A stretch of DNA of 64,000 bases from Hetaerina americana (lineage: Eukaryota > Arthropoda > Insecta > Odonata > Calopterygidae): assembly GCA_022747635.1 (NCBI GenBank), contig JAKTNV010000003.1, positions 12,766,911 to 12,830,910 of the forward strand, read 5' to 3'. This document shows, piece after piece, positions 1 through 10,610 of this stretch. Every line of letters starts with the position of its first letter. Within the stretch, counting starts at the first letter, position 1. The position numbers and the translations under genes are program-made. The notes below the pieces were generated by a model, which saw nothing but the letters and a program-made list of their open reading frames with translations, had not been told where the DNA came from and did not search any database.

Positions 1-285
1 TAAAACTCAGGTAAAATCAAATAGTTAAGTTGTTTTCATTCAGAATTACCTTAATTGGGTCAAGATTAAGGAGAAAAATGTAAAACCAATCATAAATGTG
101 TGATTCACTGTTGTTGTTTAATTTAACTATTGATTTGTCATCGTGGTTATTGATACATTTTTTATCAAATAATATTTGTCTGAAAATTATGGAAGTATTG
201 CATTCATAAGCATAAATATTTGCCATAACTGATATGCCCAAAATGACTTGTCTCACCTGGATATCATTTGTGTTTCTCATTGCAG

Positions 286-500
286 ACTTACAGTAGAGAT
301 ATGAGAGCAGCTGAATTCCTGTCTGAGATGCCTGAGCCCCCTCCCACTGACTCAGTTGTGCAGGCAGTACGGGAGTTGGTAGGCCTTGGAGCTCTCGAAG
401 AGGGACCTGAGGAGCGATTGACTCCACTGGGGCGGCGAATCGCTCTCTTCACCACCCATCCTAAATTGTCTAAGGCCTTAGTTCATGCTGCCATCTTTAG
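286..500 (+). CDS. DHX30-like: DHX30-like DExH-box helicase, in-window exon 1 (HA2 region)
   Basis: First visible coding exon of a DEAH/DExH-box RNA helicase. It opens after a tgcag acceptor (AG at 284-285) and ends before GTGAGC at 501, leaving two bases (AG) for the next exon. The peptide has the degenerate winged-helix/HA2 pattern of DExH helicases: AAEFLSEMPEPP, AVRELVGLGAL, LTPLGRRIA, HPKLSKALVHAAIFR. The helicase core (motifs I-VI) must be encoded upstream of the window. The best family match is DHX30, judged mainly from the later exons; DHX36 and DHX57 are the alternatives. DHX30 proteins act on RNA, in vertebrates notably in mitochondrial ribosome assembly. The exon continues in frame into the one at 841. 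Confidence 0.9.
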
Positions 501-840
501 GTGAGCTGTATACCATCTCTTTATTCACATATATGTCAAATTACATAGCAATGCACATCTTCTGTGATAGATTTTGTACAGCCATTGTCTTAGTTATTTT
601 TAAGTTCATTGTATGGAAATGGATTCCCATGATAGTTTTATTGTGGATTTGTAATTTAAAACCAGCCATGTTTTCCACTTTTTCTCCAAAAAGGGTGAAT
701 AAATGGCTATAGTCAATATATTTTTTCACTTTCATATATATGCTATGCATATTATTATGATTGTGAAAATATTTCCAAGTCTGACCAACCTTATTTCCTA
801 AGTTTAATATCGGTAAGAAAAATTCAATTTTCTCTTACAG
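501..840 (+). other. intron of the DHX30-like gene
   Basis: AT-rich intron between GTGAGC (501) and a tctcttacag acceptor ending at 840. I see no repeat or RNA gene in it. Confidence 0.85.
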
Positions 841-1115
841 ATGTGTTAGCCCACTGGTGACCATAGCAACAGTTCTGTCAGTTGAGCGAGAACCATTTCA
901 GTCTGCTCTTGTGGATAAAGCTGGTGTCCGAGCTGCCAAATCTCATTTCTGTCCCACAAGTGATCATTTAGCATTATCCTTCATGCATGAGAAGTGGGAA
1001 GAGGCTTCTGGGATGGCAAACTGTTATGGTAGGAGTATTTCATCATCATCTCTTTCATCAGACAGTTTCTGTGCCAACTACGGTCTGAGCAGGGAAAGCA
1101 TGTCTCTCATACAAA
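841..1115 (+). CDS. DHX30-like: DHX30-like helicase, in-window exon 2
   Basis: Starts after tctcttacag; its first base completes an Arg codon left by the previous exon, giving AIFR-CVSPLVTIATVLSVE. This is the HA2 core common to DExH helicases (small hydrophobic helix, then REPFQSAL, then SDHLALSF-HEKWEEA). It ends at ATA CAA A before GTAAGT at 1116. A serine-rich stretch (SISSSSLSSDS) sits where DHX family members differ in length. The end, SRESMSLIQ, leads into the helix that begins the OB-fold module encoded by exon 3. Confidence 0.9.
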
Positions 1116-1289
1116 GTAAGTAGGATTAATTAAGTCTTGTCGTGCATATTATTAATATAATAGTGGTCTACTTGTCAAGATATACTTTTAATGACAAAAC
1201 TGTGATACTCCTCTAAGCCTACTCCACTAACAATAAACTAAATTCCCCAAAAACCACACATAGTAATAAACAATGTTTTAACTTCAAAT

Positions 1290-1600
1290 ACATTTGCTCC
1301 CCCCATGCTGCCAAGCATACCTGATCTTTCCCTCCCTCTTACTTACTCCTCCAACATACCTTCCAATTTTCCCATCTATCAGTCTTCATCATTCCATTGC
1401 TTTACAGTATGCTTTGCATCCACCTCTTCTGACTTCATTTTTATCTCAATATTTTCTCTCTTCCTTCATCAAGCCTAAGCCCTCTTTGTATGTTTTCCTT
1501 TTTCTCCATTTTATTTTTTCAATTGTTTTTCATGTCTACATCTTGAAAGGCACCAATCTACACTTATCCTCTAGTCTTAGGAACCAAGATTAAATGAAAA
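1290..1600 (-). mobile_element. decayed 3' end of an RTE-like LINE
   Basis: Read on the minus strand, this purine-rich stretch resembles the 3' end of the LINE copies at 27440-28095 and 21785-22075 of this window (blocks such as gatgaagactgatagatggg and the GGAGG-rich segment before it). The plus-strand open frame of 99 codons over the same bases is very poor in charged residues and is taken as the complement of this purine-rich strand, not a gene. It lies in a helicase intron. The match was made by eye, so the edges are approximate. Confidence 0.4.
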
Positions 1601-1724
1601 GACACTAAACACCATCCATGCTGTATTGTTGTATTGTCTCTCTCTCTCCTAAGTATAGGTACATATTTTTTTAATGACTGAAACTTACCTCTCATAAATT
1701 ATCTCAAAAGTAATGTGCAGCATT

Positions 1725-3430
1725 TTGCTTGTTTGTAGTTCTTATTCAGGGTGTGGTGGAAGGGCTGGTGCATTCTGATGTCCCCTAGAGCTGTGATGGT
1801 GGGAGTAATGATACTTACTCCTGGTAGGGTCATTCATGCCAGATAGGTCAAAGAGTGAGAGCCAGATGAAAGTTAATCCATGCAGCATCTGTTCCTCAGT
1901 GAGGTGGCTGCAAAGACAGCTGACTCCAATTGGGCAGCCCAGGAGTAATGTTTCATGGTAAAAATGCTATTGAGGAATGGAATGGGAAATCATCTCCATT
2001 AATAATCTCACGCGACAATGATAGACAAAGATTTTGTGGCAACTACAAGTCTTGGCGTAATGGCATGCCTGGCAGTGGGAAAGGCAAGGCATTCTGAGGT
2101 CGTCATAGAATCCTTGCCAAGTGAAAGTGACTGCAGTAACAGAGAAGGAAGCACAGGAGAGGACCAAACCAGTCAGCATAGGAATAGGAATGTTAGCACA
2201 ACGTTGGGTATATGGAAATTGGAAAAAATAAAGTGGGAGGTGAAGAAATTAAATGTAGATATTATAGTGCTGTGCAGGGTGAGATTAATGGATAGTGGGT
2301 ATTATTGGAGTAACAAATATGAAGTAATGTAAAGCAGAAAAATTGAGCCATCGATGGATGGAAGTGGTATTGAAACAAAAGGTAGGAAGGAGCTTGGTAA
2401 ACTTAGAGCAAGTAAGTGATAGAATATTATTAGTAGAAGTGAAAGCTGAACCTGTGAAGTTGGTCGTTGTTCAGGACTCCATGGCAATGAGTAACCATAG
2501 GGAAGAAGAAATAGATAGGGAAAACGCTCAATTAGAGGAATTAATTGCAGGTGTCCCTTAAAGGAATCATTTAATAGTTATGGTGGATTTTAATGCAGTG
2601 TTGGGCAAAGGATTAGTTGAGAGTGAGGTAGGGTGCTTCATTTGAGGAACAAGAAATGACAGAGGAGAAGGAGATAAGACGACGAGACTTAATCATAAAT
2701 AACACTTGCTTCAAGCACAACAATAGATGTAGGTATATGTATGTGGAGAATGCCTGATGTTCTGAGAGATATTGGTTGGATCATATCAGGGTTAGGCATA
2801 AATATAGGAGCAGTGTAATCAATTTACCCAGTTTCTCCTGAGTGAGTACAGATTTTATCATAATTTAGTACCAATGAATTTAAATTCAGATTTAAGAGGA
2901 TAAAACTGGAAAGAAAGATGAGGAAATAAAATCTAGTTCATTTAACAGGAATAAAAAGAAAGAAATATGAGGCAGAAGTAGAAAATATTGCAATGGGAGC
3001 ATCAAAAAAGGGATATCAAAAGCCACAAACAAAACTCAAGGAATAGTTAATGGGAAACTGGAAAGATATAAGAATGTAGTCACAGAACTAGGTAGAAGGA
3101 AGTACTAAGAGTTGACTGAGGTGGTAAATAATAAACTGAGATAGGAAATTGATTAGAAGAAGCATGGTGGAAAGCACAGTACAATGACATAGAGTGCTTA
3201 CAGAGGAAGAGTGAAGTGGGTACACTGTAGAGAAAGGTGAAAGATCTATCAGGTTAAAAGGAAGGAACCCATGGACAATCTTAAGTATAAGGCAGGAAAG
3301 TTATTAATTGAACTGGGAAAGATTCGATTTAGAAAGAATAAAAACAGGATCTATATGGTAAAGATATTGGGCCAGCAAACTTTGATATAGAAAAAGGATT
3401 TGGAATAGATAGAGATCGCTCCTCCTCTTT
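1725..3430 (+). mobile_element. decayed RTE-like LINE, endonuclease part and start of RT
   Basis: A degenerate non-LTR retrotransposon in the sense direction of the helicase gene. Frames around 2240-2850 keep an APE-type endonuclease pattern: KLNVDIIVLCRVRLMDSGYY, then the piece at 2460-2570 reading VVVQDSMAMSNHREEE, then HLIVMVDFNAVLG (the GDFNA motif, changed), and near 2770 YWLDHIRVRH. Many stops and frameshifts break it. Bases from about 1770 look like the leader of the same element family. The reverse-transcriptase half is absent or unrecognisable after about 3400. It is a fossil insertion in a helicase intron. Confidence 0.6.
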
Positions 3431-3826
3431 CCACAAGAGATCAAGAAATCATTCTTCATTTTGCATTTACCATCTTCGTTTGTGAAGTGGAAAAAATATT
3501 ACAGGCAACTTAGTTCTTAACAGCTTTGTTTGAACTAAATGATGATTTTATGCAGGGACTATGAATTATTATTTTGAGAATCTAAATCTAAAACATTCTA
3601 ATTAACAGTAGTTTATTCCAATTCTTGACTTGTCTCTGCCCTTTCCATGTTTCCAAAGATCCTAATTTTGTAAAAATACCATGTTATCTCTGGTGAAGCT
3701 GTAGACCTCAGTTGTCAATCTCTTGCTCAAATAACTCCTACTGTTGGCTTGTAAGTTTATGAAAAGGTTTAATATTTTGCATTCCATAAATTCCCTTTGA
3801 TTTATTTTTGCGTGCCCTAATTTCAG

Positions 3827-4202
3827 GTCTTCGTCGCATATATGCGGAGCACTTGTACCAGTCTCGGCTGTTGTCTGAGATGGAAGGCCTAGGGGCTGAG
3901 GCAGAGGATGAAGATAACAACTGGGGGAGAAGGGGCATGGGGGGTGACAACTGGCGCAATGGACGGTCGAACAACTCATCCATGACGTGGAGTAGCTGGC
4001 GGAGGGGTCGGGGTGCTGGGAGCTCCTCCCTCGATGGCCTGGAGTCCTTTGCAAATAGGTCAGCTCGTTGCAATCAGTTGGCTGCTGAAAATGAACTTGT
4101 CCTCGGAGTGCTGCTCTCTGGGGTGGGCTCCATTCTTCGGCGCAGGCAGTGGGATGTCCGCAAGGGCAAAGTAAAAAAGAATGCTCCAACATTAGTGACA
4201 GA
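3827..4202 (+). CDS. DHX30-like: DHX30-like helicase, in-window exon 3
   Basis: Begins after tttcag (AG at 3825-3826), joining A|GT to give Ser, and ends before GTATGT at 4203. It encodes LRRIYAEHLYQSRLLSEMEG, a low-complexity insert rich in Gly, Arg, Asn, Ser and Trp (WGRRGMGGDNWRNGRS, SSWRRGRGAGS), and then ARCNQLAAENELVLGVLLSG-VGSILRRRQWDVRKGKV. The last segment matches DHX30, where a CN..S.EEELVKGVL block is followed by a Gln/Arg-Gly-Lys-Val block at the start of the OB-fold domain. The RG-rich insert is not in the DHX30 pattern I know and may be specific to this lineage; it could bind RNA. Confidence 0.9.
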
Positions 4203-6478
4203 GTATGTATGATTTATTGGGGTAATATTTATTGGTGGCTTTACTTGGTGGATTGAATACGTGATGAACAAAACTTATGTGATTCTATTGTAAAACTTGA
4301 TTTCTTGTGGTCTTAATTGTGCACTACACCTCCACTCTGAGGCCATAATGTGTCATTTCTGTAACCTGGGGAAAACTTCCATCTATTTGGTCAGCTCTCT
4401 CTGAATATTTATTGGCAATGATTCCAAATTTATACTAAATTGCAGCCTTCCATATGTGGTACTGGCACGCATCTTTAGTTGGCACATGCCCAGAATGATT
4501 ATCTTCTGCATATTTAATTGTTCTCTTTAAGATGCTGAGTAGCAAAAAAGAATAGTTTGTGCAATGCAGGATCATTTATGAAATAATGACATCTTATATT
4601 TCAGAAGTATAGGGTGGAATCCTGATATAATGAGTTTGACCTGTATTAAGAATCTTTATGTAATGAGCAATGCCCAAGGTACAGTTTATTGCACTCTGAT
4701 TCGTATCTAAAGTAAATAGGTAATAGTGAGGTATGTGTGCAGGTGTATTTCACCTACACTGGTCGTTTGATATTACAAGTAATCCAGCACATACATAAAA
4801 ATGAAACTTGTAAAATTGCATCATTTTTATTGCCAAGCACATAGGTTTCTTTCTGTTTTGGAAACCTATTCCCAATCCCTACCTACTGCACCCTTTGTGG
4901 ACATCTTTGGGCAAATAAAACAAATTATTATTATTTGATATTACTATGATAGTGCATAATCCAGTATCTGCATAAAAGTAGAAATTGTGCCTGTATTTAA
5001 TCACCAGGCATGCACTTTTTAGCACACATTTGCTAGCCAGCTCATTCATAATTTCAGAGCATACATACTCTTAATAGCTTTACTTTTCACAGAACTTAGG
5101 CATTTTAGTCAGGCAGTGGCACCTACATGGCCTTCTCAATTGATTGTGCCAGCAGAAATAAGTAACTGGACAAGGTGCTTAATATCAGCGGGAGCATCAG
5201 CATAAATGGGTATTTAATTAAAGCAAAAGCACATAGAGAATTAATGATTTAATGTCTGAATGACTTGTATCAGAATGTACCAAATATATATGGATAAGCT
5301 GTCAAAGTCTGGATTCCAAAGAGGATATTTAAAGAAATAAGCATGTCTGCCAGCGTATAGTCTTAAAAAAATAATTTGAAAATTGATAACCCAGAAAACT
5401 TGAAATTTTACTCCTTTGGAAAAAAATTGGGGCATATGGTGAATGTTTTAGAAAAACCTTCTGGACACAAGTGTTTACCTTAGCAGTCAACCTGATAAGG
5501 AAAAAAAAGTTGGAAGTATTAGATTTGCATTATCTAGCAAATGATACACTATATTTCTACTATCATACCACTGCAGTCACCGAGACAGCGGCTAAAAATT
5601 ATTAGTGTAACAATTCATATTATTATAATAATGCGAAGTTATAGTAATGAATGATAATCCTTAGTAATAGTTTCCTGGTTGATATCCTTTCATCTTGTGC
5701 ATAAAATACAGCGCTGGCTATACAATCCTGAAAGTCATAGGAATTAGCTAATAAATTATTGAAAAATTACCATCTTTACTAATAATGAGACCTTGATACA
5801 TAATTAATGCATCAAGGACATGGACCAGTAAAATGCAGACCTGAGGAGAACAGGAGCTGTTAAAGTCTGGGTCTTGAGATCAACACTGATGATAAGACAC
5901 AAATATGGGCATATTAGTGAGAAATGAGACTGACAAAGTGATTAAGTGTACAGGAGTGTAGCAGATGAAATCACTATTTGGTGCCCTGTATAAAGGAATA
6001 GAACCCAAAGGATTAGATAGACCTTGAGACTCAATAAAATTCTTTGGAAATGTACATAGAGTAATGCAATTGTAAAGGAAAAATCCCGTTGAGGAAGGGC
6101 AAAGGACAGATACAACTAAAAAGATGTATATTAGTAATACAATGTATTTGTGTGAAAGAGAATTAATTGAATGTGGAAAAAATAAAGGGCAACAAGCAAC
6201 CAATCCTTGGATTGAAATACTGATGATGCATAATGAACAAACAGAGTGGTGGAGTGTAATATCTGTTGAATTTAGTGTTTTAGTTGTAATTCTTAAGGAA
6301 CAGCGTTTGCTAAAAAGTTTTAGACAGTTATCAAATAATTTTTACTTTGTGTAGAAATTGCATTTTATTAGGACCACTAGCTCAATGACATTCTCCATAG
6401 TATTATTTCTGATGTACCTCATCAGCACCCATTATTCCTAAAATTAACATTGAATTGTATTCCTTTTCTATTCCATAG
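4203..6478 (+). other. intron of the DHX30-like gene, no recognised content
   Basis: AT-rich intron of 2.3 kb from GTATGT to the ttctattccatag acceptor. I read both strands and found no conserved coding pattern, tRNA-like box or terminal repeat. Small open frames at 5241-5435 and 5880-6203 (minus) are low-complexity and look like chance. Confidence 0.6.
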
Positions 6479-6674
6479 TGATGGTCAGCGGGCGACTCTA
6501 GGTTCTGAGAGTGTTAATAATGGTCGATGGGGTGAGTCACGCTCCCCGCCTTTCCTCACCTACTTCCGGCAGGTACGGTCTCAGGAGAGGAAAAGTATCC
6601 TGGTGAGGGAGGCATCTTTAGTGTCTCCTATTTCAATTCTGCTTTTTGCCAATCCCCAAGGACGAGTCTATAAG
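6479..6674 (+). CDS. DHX30-like: DHX30-like helicase, in-window exon 4 (OB-fold)
   Basis: Acceptor AG at 6477-6478; the first T completes GA|T. The peptide contains SPPFLTYFRQVRSQERKSIL and VREASLVSPISILLFANPQG. The pattern LTYF-x-V-(8)-(V/L)R(D/E)(A/S)S-V-P-(L/I)-x-(I/V)LL is the OB-fold signature of DExH helicases and is closest to DHX30. The exon ends in phase 0 at GTC TAT AAG before GTTAGT at 6675. Confidence 0.9.
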
Positions 6675-6811
6675 GTTAGTAAACTAAACAGTTTGTTGAA
6701 AACATTTAACCACCCTGTGCTCCGTAAGGCTGTTCTGATTTTGAAAAGATGGCACTGCTTTCTGATAATGATTCTTTCACCAGGGCTAACCGTATTGTGA
6801 ATAGATTGTCG

Positions 6812-6957
6812 AATGAAATGTTATATGAAAAATGAAATATAATATGAAAAATGAAATATAATATGAAAAATGAAATATAATATGAAAAATGAAATATAAA
6901 ATGAAAAATGAAATATAATATGAAGAATGAAATATGATATGAGAAATGAAATATAAT
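6812..6957 (+). repeat. 19-bp tandem repeat array
   Basis: About seven to eight copies of a 19-bp unit close to aatatgaaaaatgaaatat, with single-base changes at the right-hand end (gaagaatg, gatatgag). It starts about 140 bp after exon 4 of the helicase gene, inside the intron. The array is AT-rich and purine-rich on the plus strand. Confidence 0.85.
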
Positions 6958-7005
6958 TGGTCAATTAGTACAGTAATTTTTTCTGGATGATACATGGGGT
7001 TAAAC

Positions 7006-8170
7006 GAGGTCTGTCCAATAAATATGCAAACTGGTGTAATCTAGCTGCCATTACACAGACTATAGCCCCACTCACTAGTGGAGCTAGTTGCCTGAGATTC
7101 AATAAGCCTTCTGTACTTGGTGGACCATCAAGCTGTGTGTATGGTGCCAGTAATGTTAGTTTCTGTTGTCCTTGTTTTTACTGTTTGTCGAAAATGGAAA
7201 TTGGCAAAATCGTGGAGCAGCAAATTGAAAATAAAGTTTTTAGGTGAAGTGTGGTAAAAGTTATCAAAAAATTACTGAAATGTTGACAGCTGTTTACGGG
7301 GATAATGCTCTGAGGAAAAAATCTGTTTTCAAGTGGATTAAGCATTTTAAATATGGTCAACAAGGCTGTGATGGCATCGCCACGGATGATGCAAGGCCGG
7401 GACGGCCTTCAACCACCTGTGTTGATGACAACATTGATTGTGTGCGGTCCCTTGTCCTCACTGTTTGTTGAAAAACTGTCCGAATGATAGCTGATGAACT
7501 GAGTTTAGGAAAATCAACAGTGCACACTATTTTAACTAGATGTTTGGGTTTAAAAAAATGTGTGCACAAATCATGCCTAAGCTGCTGATGCCAGATCAAA
7601 AGTTGAAAAGAGTTGAATGTGTTACTGACTGGAAAAATTAACTTTTAAATGATGCTGGATTTCTTAATAGGGTAATCACTGGTGACGAATCGTGGTTTTA
7701 CAAGTGTGCCATTGAACTAAAATCGCAAAGCAAGGCGTGGAAAGGAAAAGATGAACCTTGAACAAAAAATCAAGAAAAAGCCGATTGAAAATGAAATTCA
7801 TGCTCCTGGTTTTCTTTGGCTTTGAAGGTGTTGTTCATCATGAATTTCTTCCTGAAGGGCAAACAGTAAGTGCTGAGTTCTACCTTACAATTCTCAAGTG
7901 TTTGAGAGATTGCATGCATCGTGTGCGACCAAATTTGACTGAAGGTGGTTGATGAATGGATCCTTCACCATGACAATGCACCTGCACATTCAGTACTGAT
8001 TGTTCGCCAGTTTCTGGCAAAAAATGCAATCACCATCAGCATCCTCCTTATTCACCAGATCTCGCCCCCTGTGACTTTTTCCTATTCCCCCAAATGCAAA
8101 AATGTGATCGGGGGACATCACTAGAAAGATGTCTTCATGAATCTCCAGCAAAACTTATGGGCTAACCATA
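7006..8170 (+). pseudogene. mariner transposase pseudogene (DD34D type)
   Basis: A decayed mariner. The left end near 7006 (gaggtctgtccaataaatat) looks like a mariner terminal repeat. Coding traces start at MEIGKIVEQQIENKVF (7193) and shift frame to a helix-turn-helix region (KCGKSYQKITEML, DDARPGRPST) at 7244-7471. Catalytic blocks then follow: VITGDESWFY near 7675, LHHDNAPAHS near 7960 and HPPYSPDLAP-like codons near 8040 (read HQISPP after a frameshift). These are the three aspartates of a DD34D transposase. Several stops and at least two frameshifts make it inactive. I found no matching right terminal repeat, so the 3' end is uncertain. It lies in a helicase intron. Confidence 0.8.
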
Positions 8171-8705
8171 TTTTTCGGCTAAGTAAAAAGCTATCTTGTC
8201 ATCCTATATAGAACCACCTGTACTACATGGCCTCAGTATGTCCGGATGAAGTGGCTGTCTGAATTAGCAAGGATTTGCTGTAGGAATTAAAAAACCATGA
8301 CTTATTTACCCTTCGTACCTGATGAACATTGAAACCCTAGATGTGTCAAAATAAAATACTGTGAAATTACAAAGTTATAGTTATTCATGATAAAATGAAT
8401 TAATTCCATCAAGCCATGCCTCAGTCAACCAATTACTATCTCATAATTTATTGGTACCTTGATTCCGATCACAGTGAAGTCATGCATTAGAAGCACTCAT
8501 TTGTAAGATGCTAAAAAGATTTTGGCATCATATTTAGAATTTTTCCAAATTATAGATCCAAGGAAGTTTATTCTAAATACTGGGAAAATAATTCAAGAAT
8601 GTTCATATATTTTCAGTTATTGTAGTTACACGGGGAGGCCCAGAAGCACCCAGCCTGACCTAGAGATGGTGGTAGTTGTTTGAAAAATATCACTATTAGA
8701 ATGTA

Positions 8706-9618
8706 CAGGGTCGCACCCAAAAGTGGTAGGACTGATTTTTTTATAAGAATTTTATTGACGATATATTTACATCGACTTAATAATCTTCGAAGTATGCTCC
8801 TTGAGCTGCTAGACGCTTAGTATAACGTTGCTCCCATTCCCCGTACGCCCGCTGGAAATTTTCTTTGGGGATGCCGTTGATGACCCTCGTCGAAGCCTCT
8901 TGAACGGCCTTTATCGAGTCAAAACGTCATCCCTTGAGCTGTCTTTTCATCAGGGGGAAGAAGAAGAAGTCCGGTGGTGCCAGATCGGGAGAATAGGGTG
9001 GGTGCGGCAACGTGGCAACGCCGTATTTGGCCAGGAGCTGTTGGTCGACACTCAGAATTTTCGGCACGATCTTGGCGCACACCTTGCGCATGGCCAAATC
9101 CTGTGAAATAATGCATTGGACGTTGGATGCAGACAGACCCAACTGGTCTGCAATTTCTTCACTGGTTAAGCGTCGGTCTGTGTTCAGCAGTGTCCTCACT
9201 CTGTCCTCATTCGTGTCAGTTCTTGCCGTCGACGGCCGTCCGGAGCGATGGTCGTCTTCAATGAGCTCCCTACCCTCTTTAAACAACTTGTGCCAATCAA
9301 ATACTGTGGAACGGCTTAAGGCAGTGTCCCGATAAGCCTGCTTGATCATATCGAGGGTCTCAGTTGCCGTCTTCCCGAGTGTTGCACAAAACTTCACGGA
9401 ATAACGTTGCTCTAAATTCAGATTCATTTTGTTTTTCGACGCGGACAAAAAACTTGCTTCACTAAAAATGGTATCCTCACTCAACGCCACAGGCGACTGA
9501 GGTTGGTGTCAGTCTGTTGCTAAGAGCCCCCTCCACCTTACCCTGCCAGGCAGACCCCCCTCCACCGCTCTGTTCGCGCCAGAGAAAATCAGTCCTACCA
9601 CTTTTGGGTGCGACCGTG
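8706..9618 (-). mobile_element. mariner deletion derivative with intact ends
   Basis: A complete transposon by its ends: 30-bp terminal inverted repeats at 8706-8735 and 9589-9618, differing at one base (start CAGGGTCGCACCC against CACGGTCGCACCC), each flanked by the TA target duplication (8704-8705 and 9619-9620). The transposase frame runs on the minus strand from 9490. It keeps the N-terminal helix-turn-helix (LNLEQRYSVKFCATLGKTAT, SGRPSTARTD), then jumps from KILSVDQQLLAKYG directly to PPYSPDLAPPDFFFFP. The catalytic core with the first two aspartates is therefore deleted without breaking the frame. It cannot make active transposase but could be moved in trans by a related one. Confidence 0.92.
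8777..9490 (-). pseudogene. internally deleted mariner transposase
   Basis: Open from ATG at 9490 to a TGA at 8927 (187 codons). Past that TGA the same frame continues with a normal mariner C-terminus (KAVQEASTRVINGIP, then QRYTKRLAAQGAYFEDY) to TAA at 8777. The lesions are thus one in-frame deletion of the catalytic centre and one stop. Complete mariner transposases have about 340-350 residues; this one would have about 237 if the stop were ignored. The DNA-binding domain is intact, so a short protein with binding but no cleavage activity is conceivable; that is inference. Confidence 0.85.
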
Positions 9619-9620
9619 TA

Positions 9621-10610
9621 TACAATCTATAGAGCATATGCTTCAAGTCTGAAGACGCTACGTTGTTTAGTATTTGTTTGGCCGCCATCAATAGTGAACG
9701 TTTTCAGTGAATTCGTGAAAATGGAGAAAATTGGTCATCGTTATGTAATGCAATACTTTTACTTGAAAGGCCTCAGCCCAACCAATATAAAAGCTGAACT
9801 GGATTCTACTCTGGGTGAGTCTGCTCCTTCATTTACCACAGTAAAATACTGGATAGCAGAGCTTAAACGAGGCCATACGAGCTGTCAAGACTAGCATCGC
9901 ATTGGTCGACCATATGAGGTGACGACTCCAGAAATGGTAAAGAAAATCCACAAAGTGATAATACTGTATGATTGTCGACTGAAATTGCGTGAGCTAGCAG
10001 ACATAGTAGGCATTTCAAAAAGTGCGCTACATTGATTATTAACTGAAAATTTGGACATGAGAAAGCTGCGTGCAAGATGGGTGCCGCATTTGCTCAGAAT
10101 CAAGCAAAACTAGTGTCGTGAAGATGTTTCAGTTGAGTGTTTAGCAAAGTTTCACATCAACAAAGCAGAATTTTTGTGCTGCTTCATAACCATGGATGAA
10201 ACATGGGTCCATTACTTCGCACCCAAGACAAAAGAACAATCAAAACAATGGATTCAAAAAGGAGAACCAGCTCCAAAGAAGGCAAAGACCATTTCATCTG
10301 CAGGCAAGGTCATGGCGTCAGTTTCTTGGAATACACGTGGAATACTTTTCATTGACTATCTTGTAAAAGGAAAAACTATCAACGGGGAGTATTATGCAGA
10401 CTTATTGCAATGTTTGAGCTAAGAAATCAAGCAAAAGCGGCTGTATTTGGCTAAGAGGAAAGTGTTGTTTCATCAAGAAAATGCACCAGCTCACAAATCC
10501 AATATTGCATTGGCCAAAATTCATGAATTAAAGTTTGAATTGCTACCTCACTTGCTAGTTGTCTCACCCTGCTATTTTTCGCAAATGCAAGTGGCAATTT
10601 GAAAATTAAA
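9621..10610 (+). pseudogene. second mariner transposase pseudogene, other lineage
   Basis: Coding trace from ATG at 9721 (MEKIGHRYVMQYFYLKGLSP) in one frame to about 10570, broken by in-frame stops at 9892, near 10033, near 10110 and at 10420. Recognisable parts: HTH (TNIKAELDSTLGESAPSF, RIGRPYEVTTPEMVKK), ENLDMRKLRARWVPHLL, first catalytic block FITMDETWVHYFAP (10183) and second block VLFHQENAPAHKS, where the catalytic Asp is Glu (HQDNAPAH in related elements). The third block is lost. It belongs to the widely spread mariner type with MEKIEHRYVI-like starts. The bases at 9621-9720 look like its leader; similar leader-like sequence before 8704 suggests that the 8706-9618 element is inserted inside it. 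Confidence 0.85.

Noticed and set aside
1294..1593. 99-codon plus-strand frame rich in Leu, Ser, Pro and Phe
   Set aside because: Complement of a purine-rich LINE 3' end; looks like membrane segments only by composition.
6812..6957. CRISPR-like array
   Set aside because: Units are directly adjacent tandem copies without spacers, in an animal intron.
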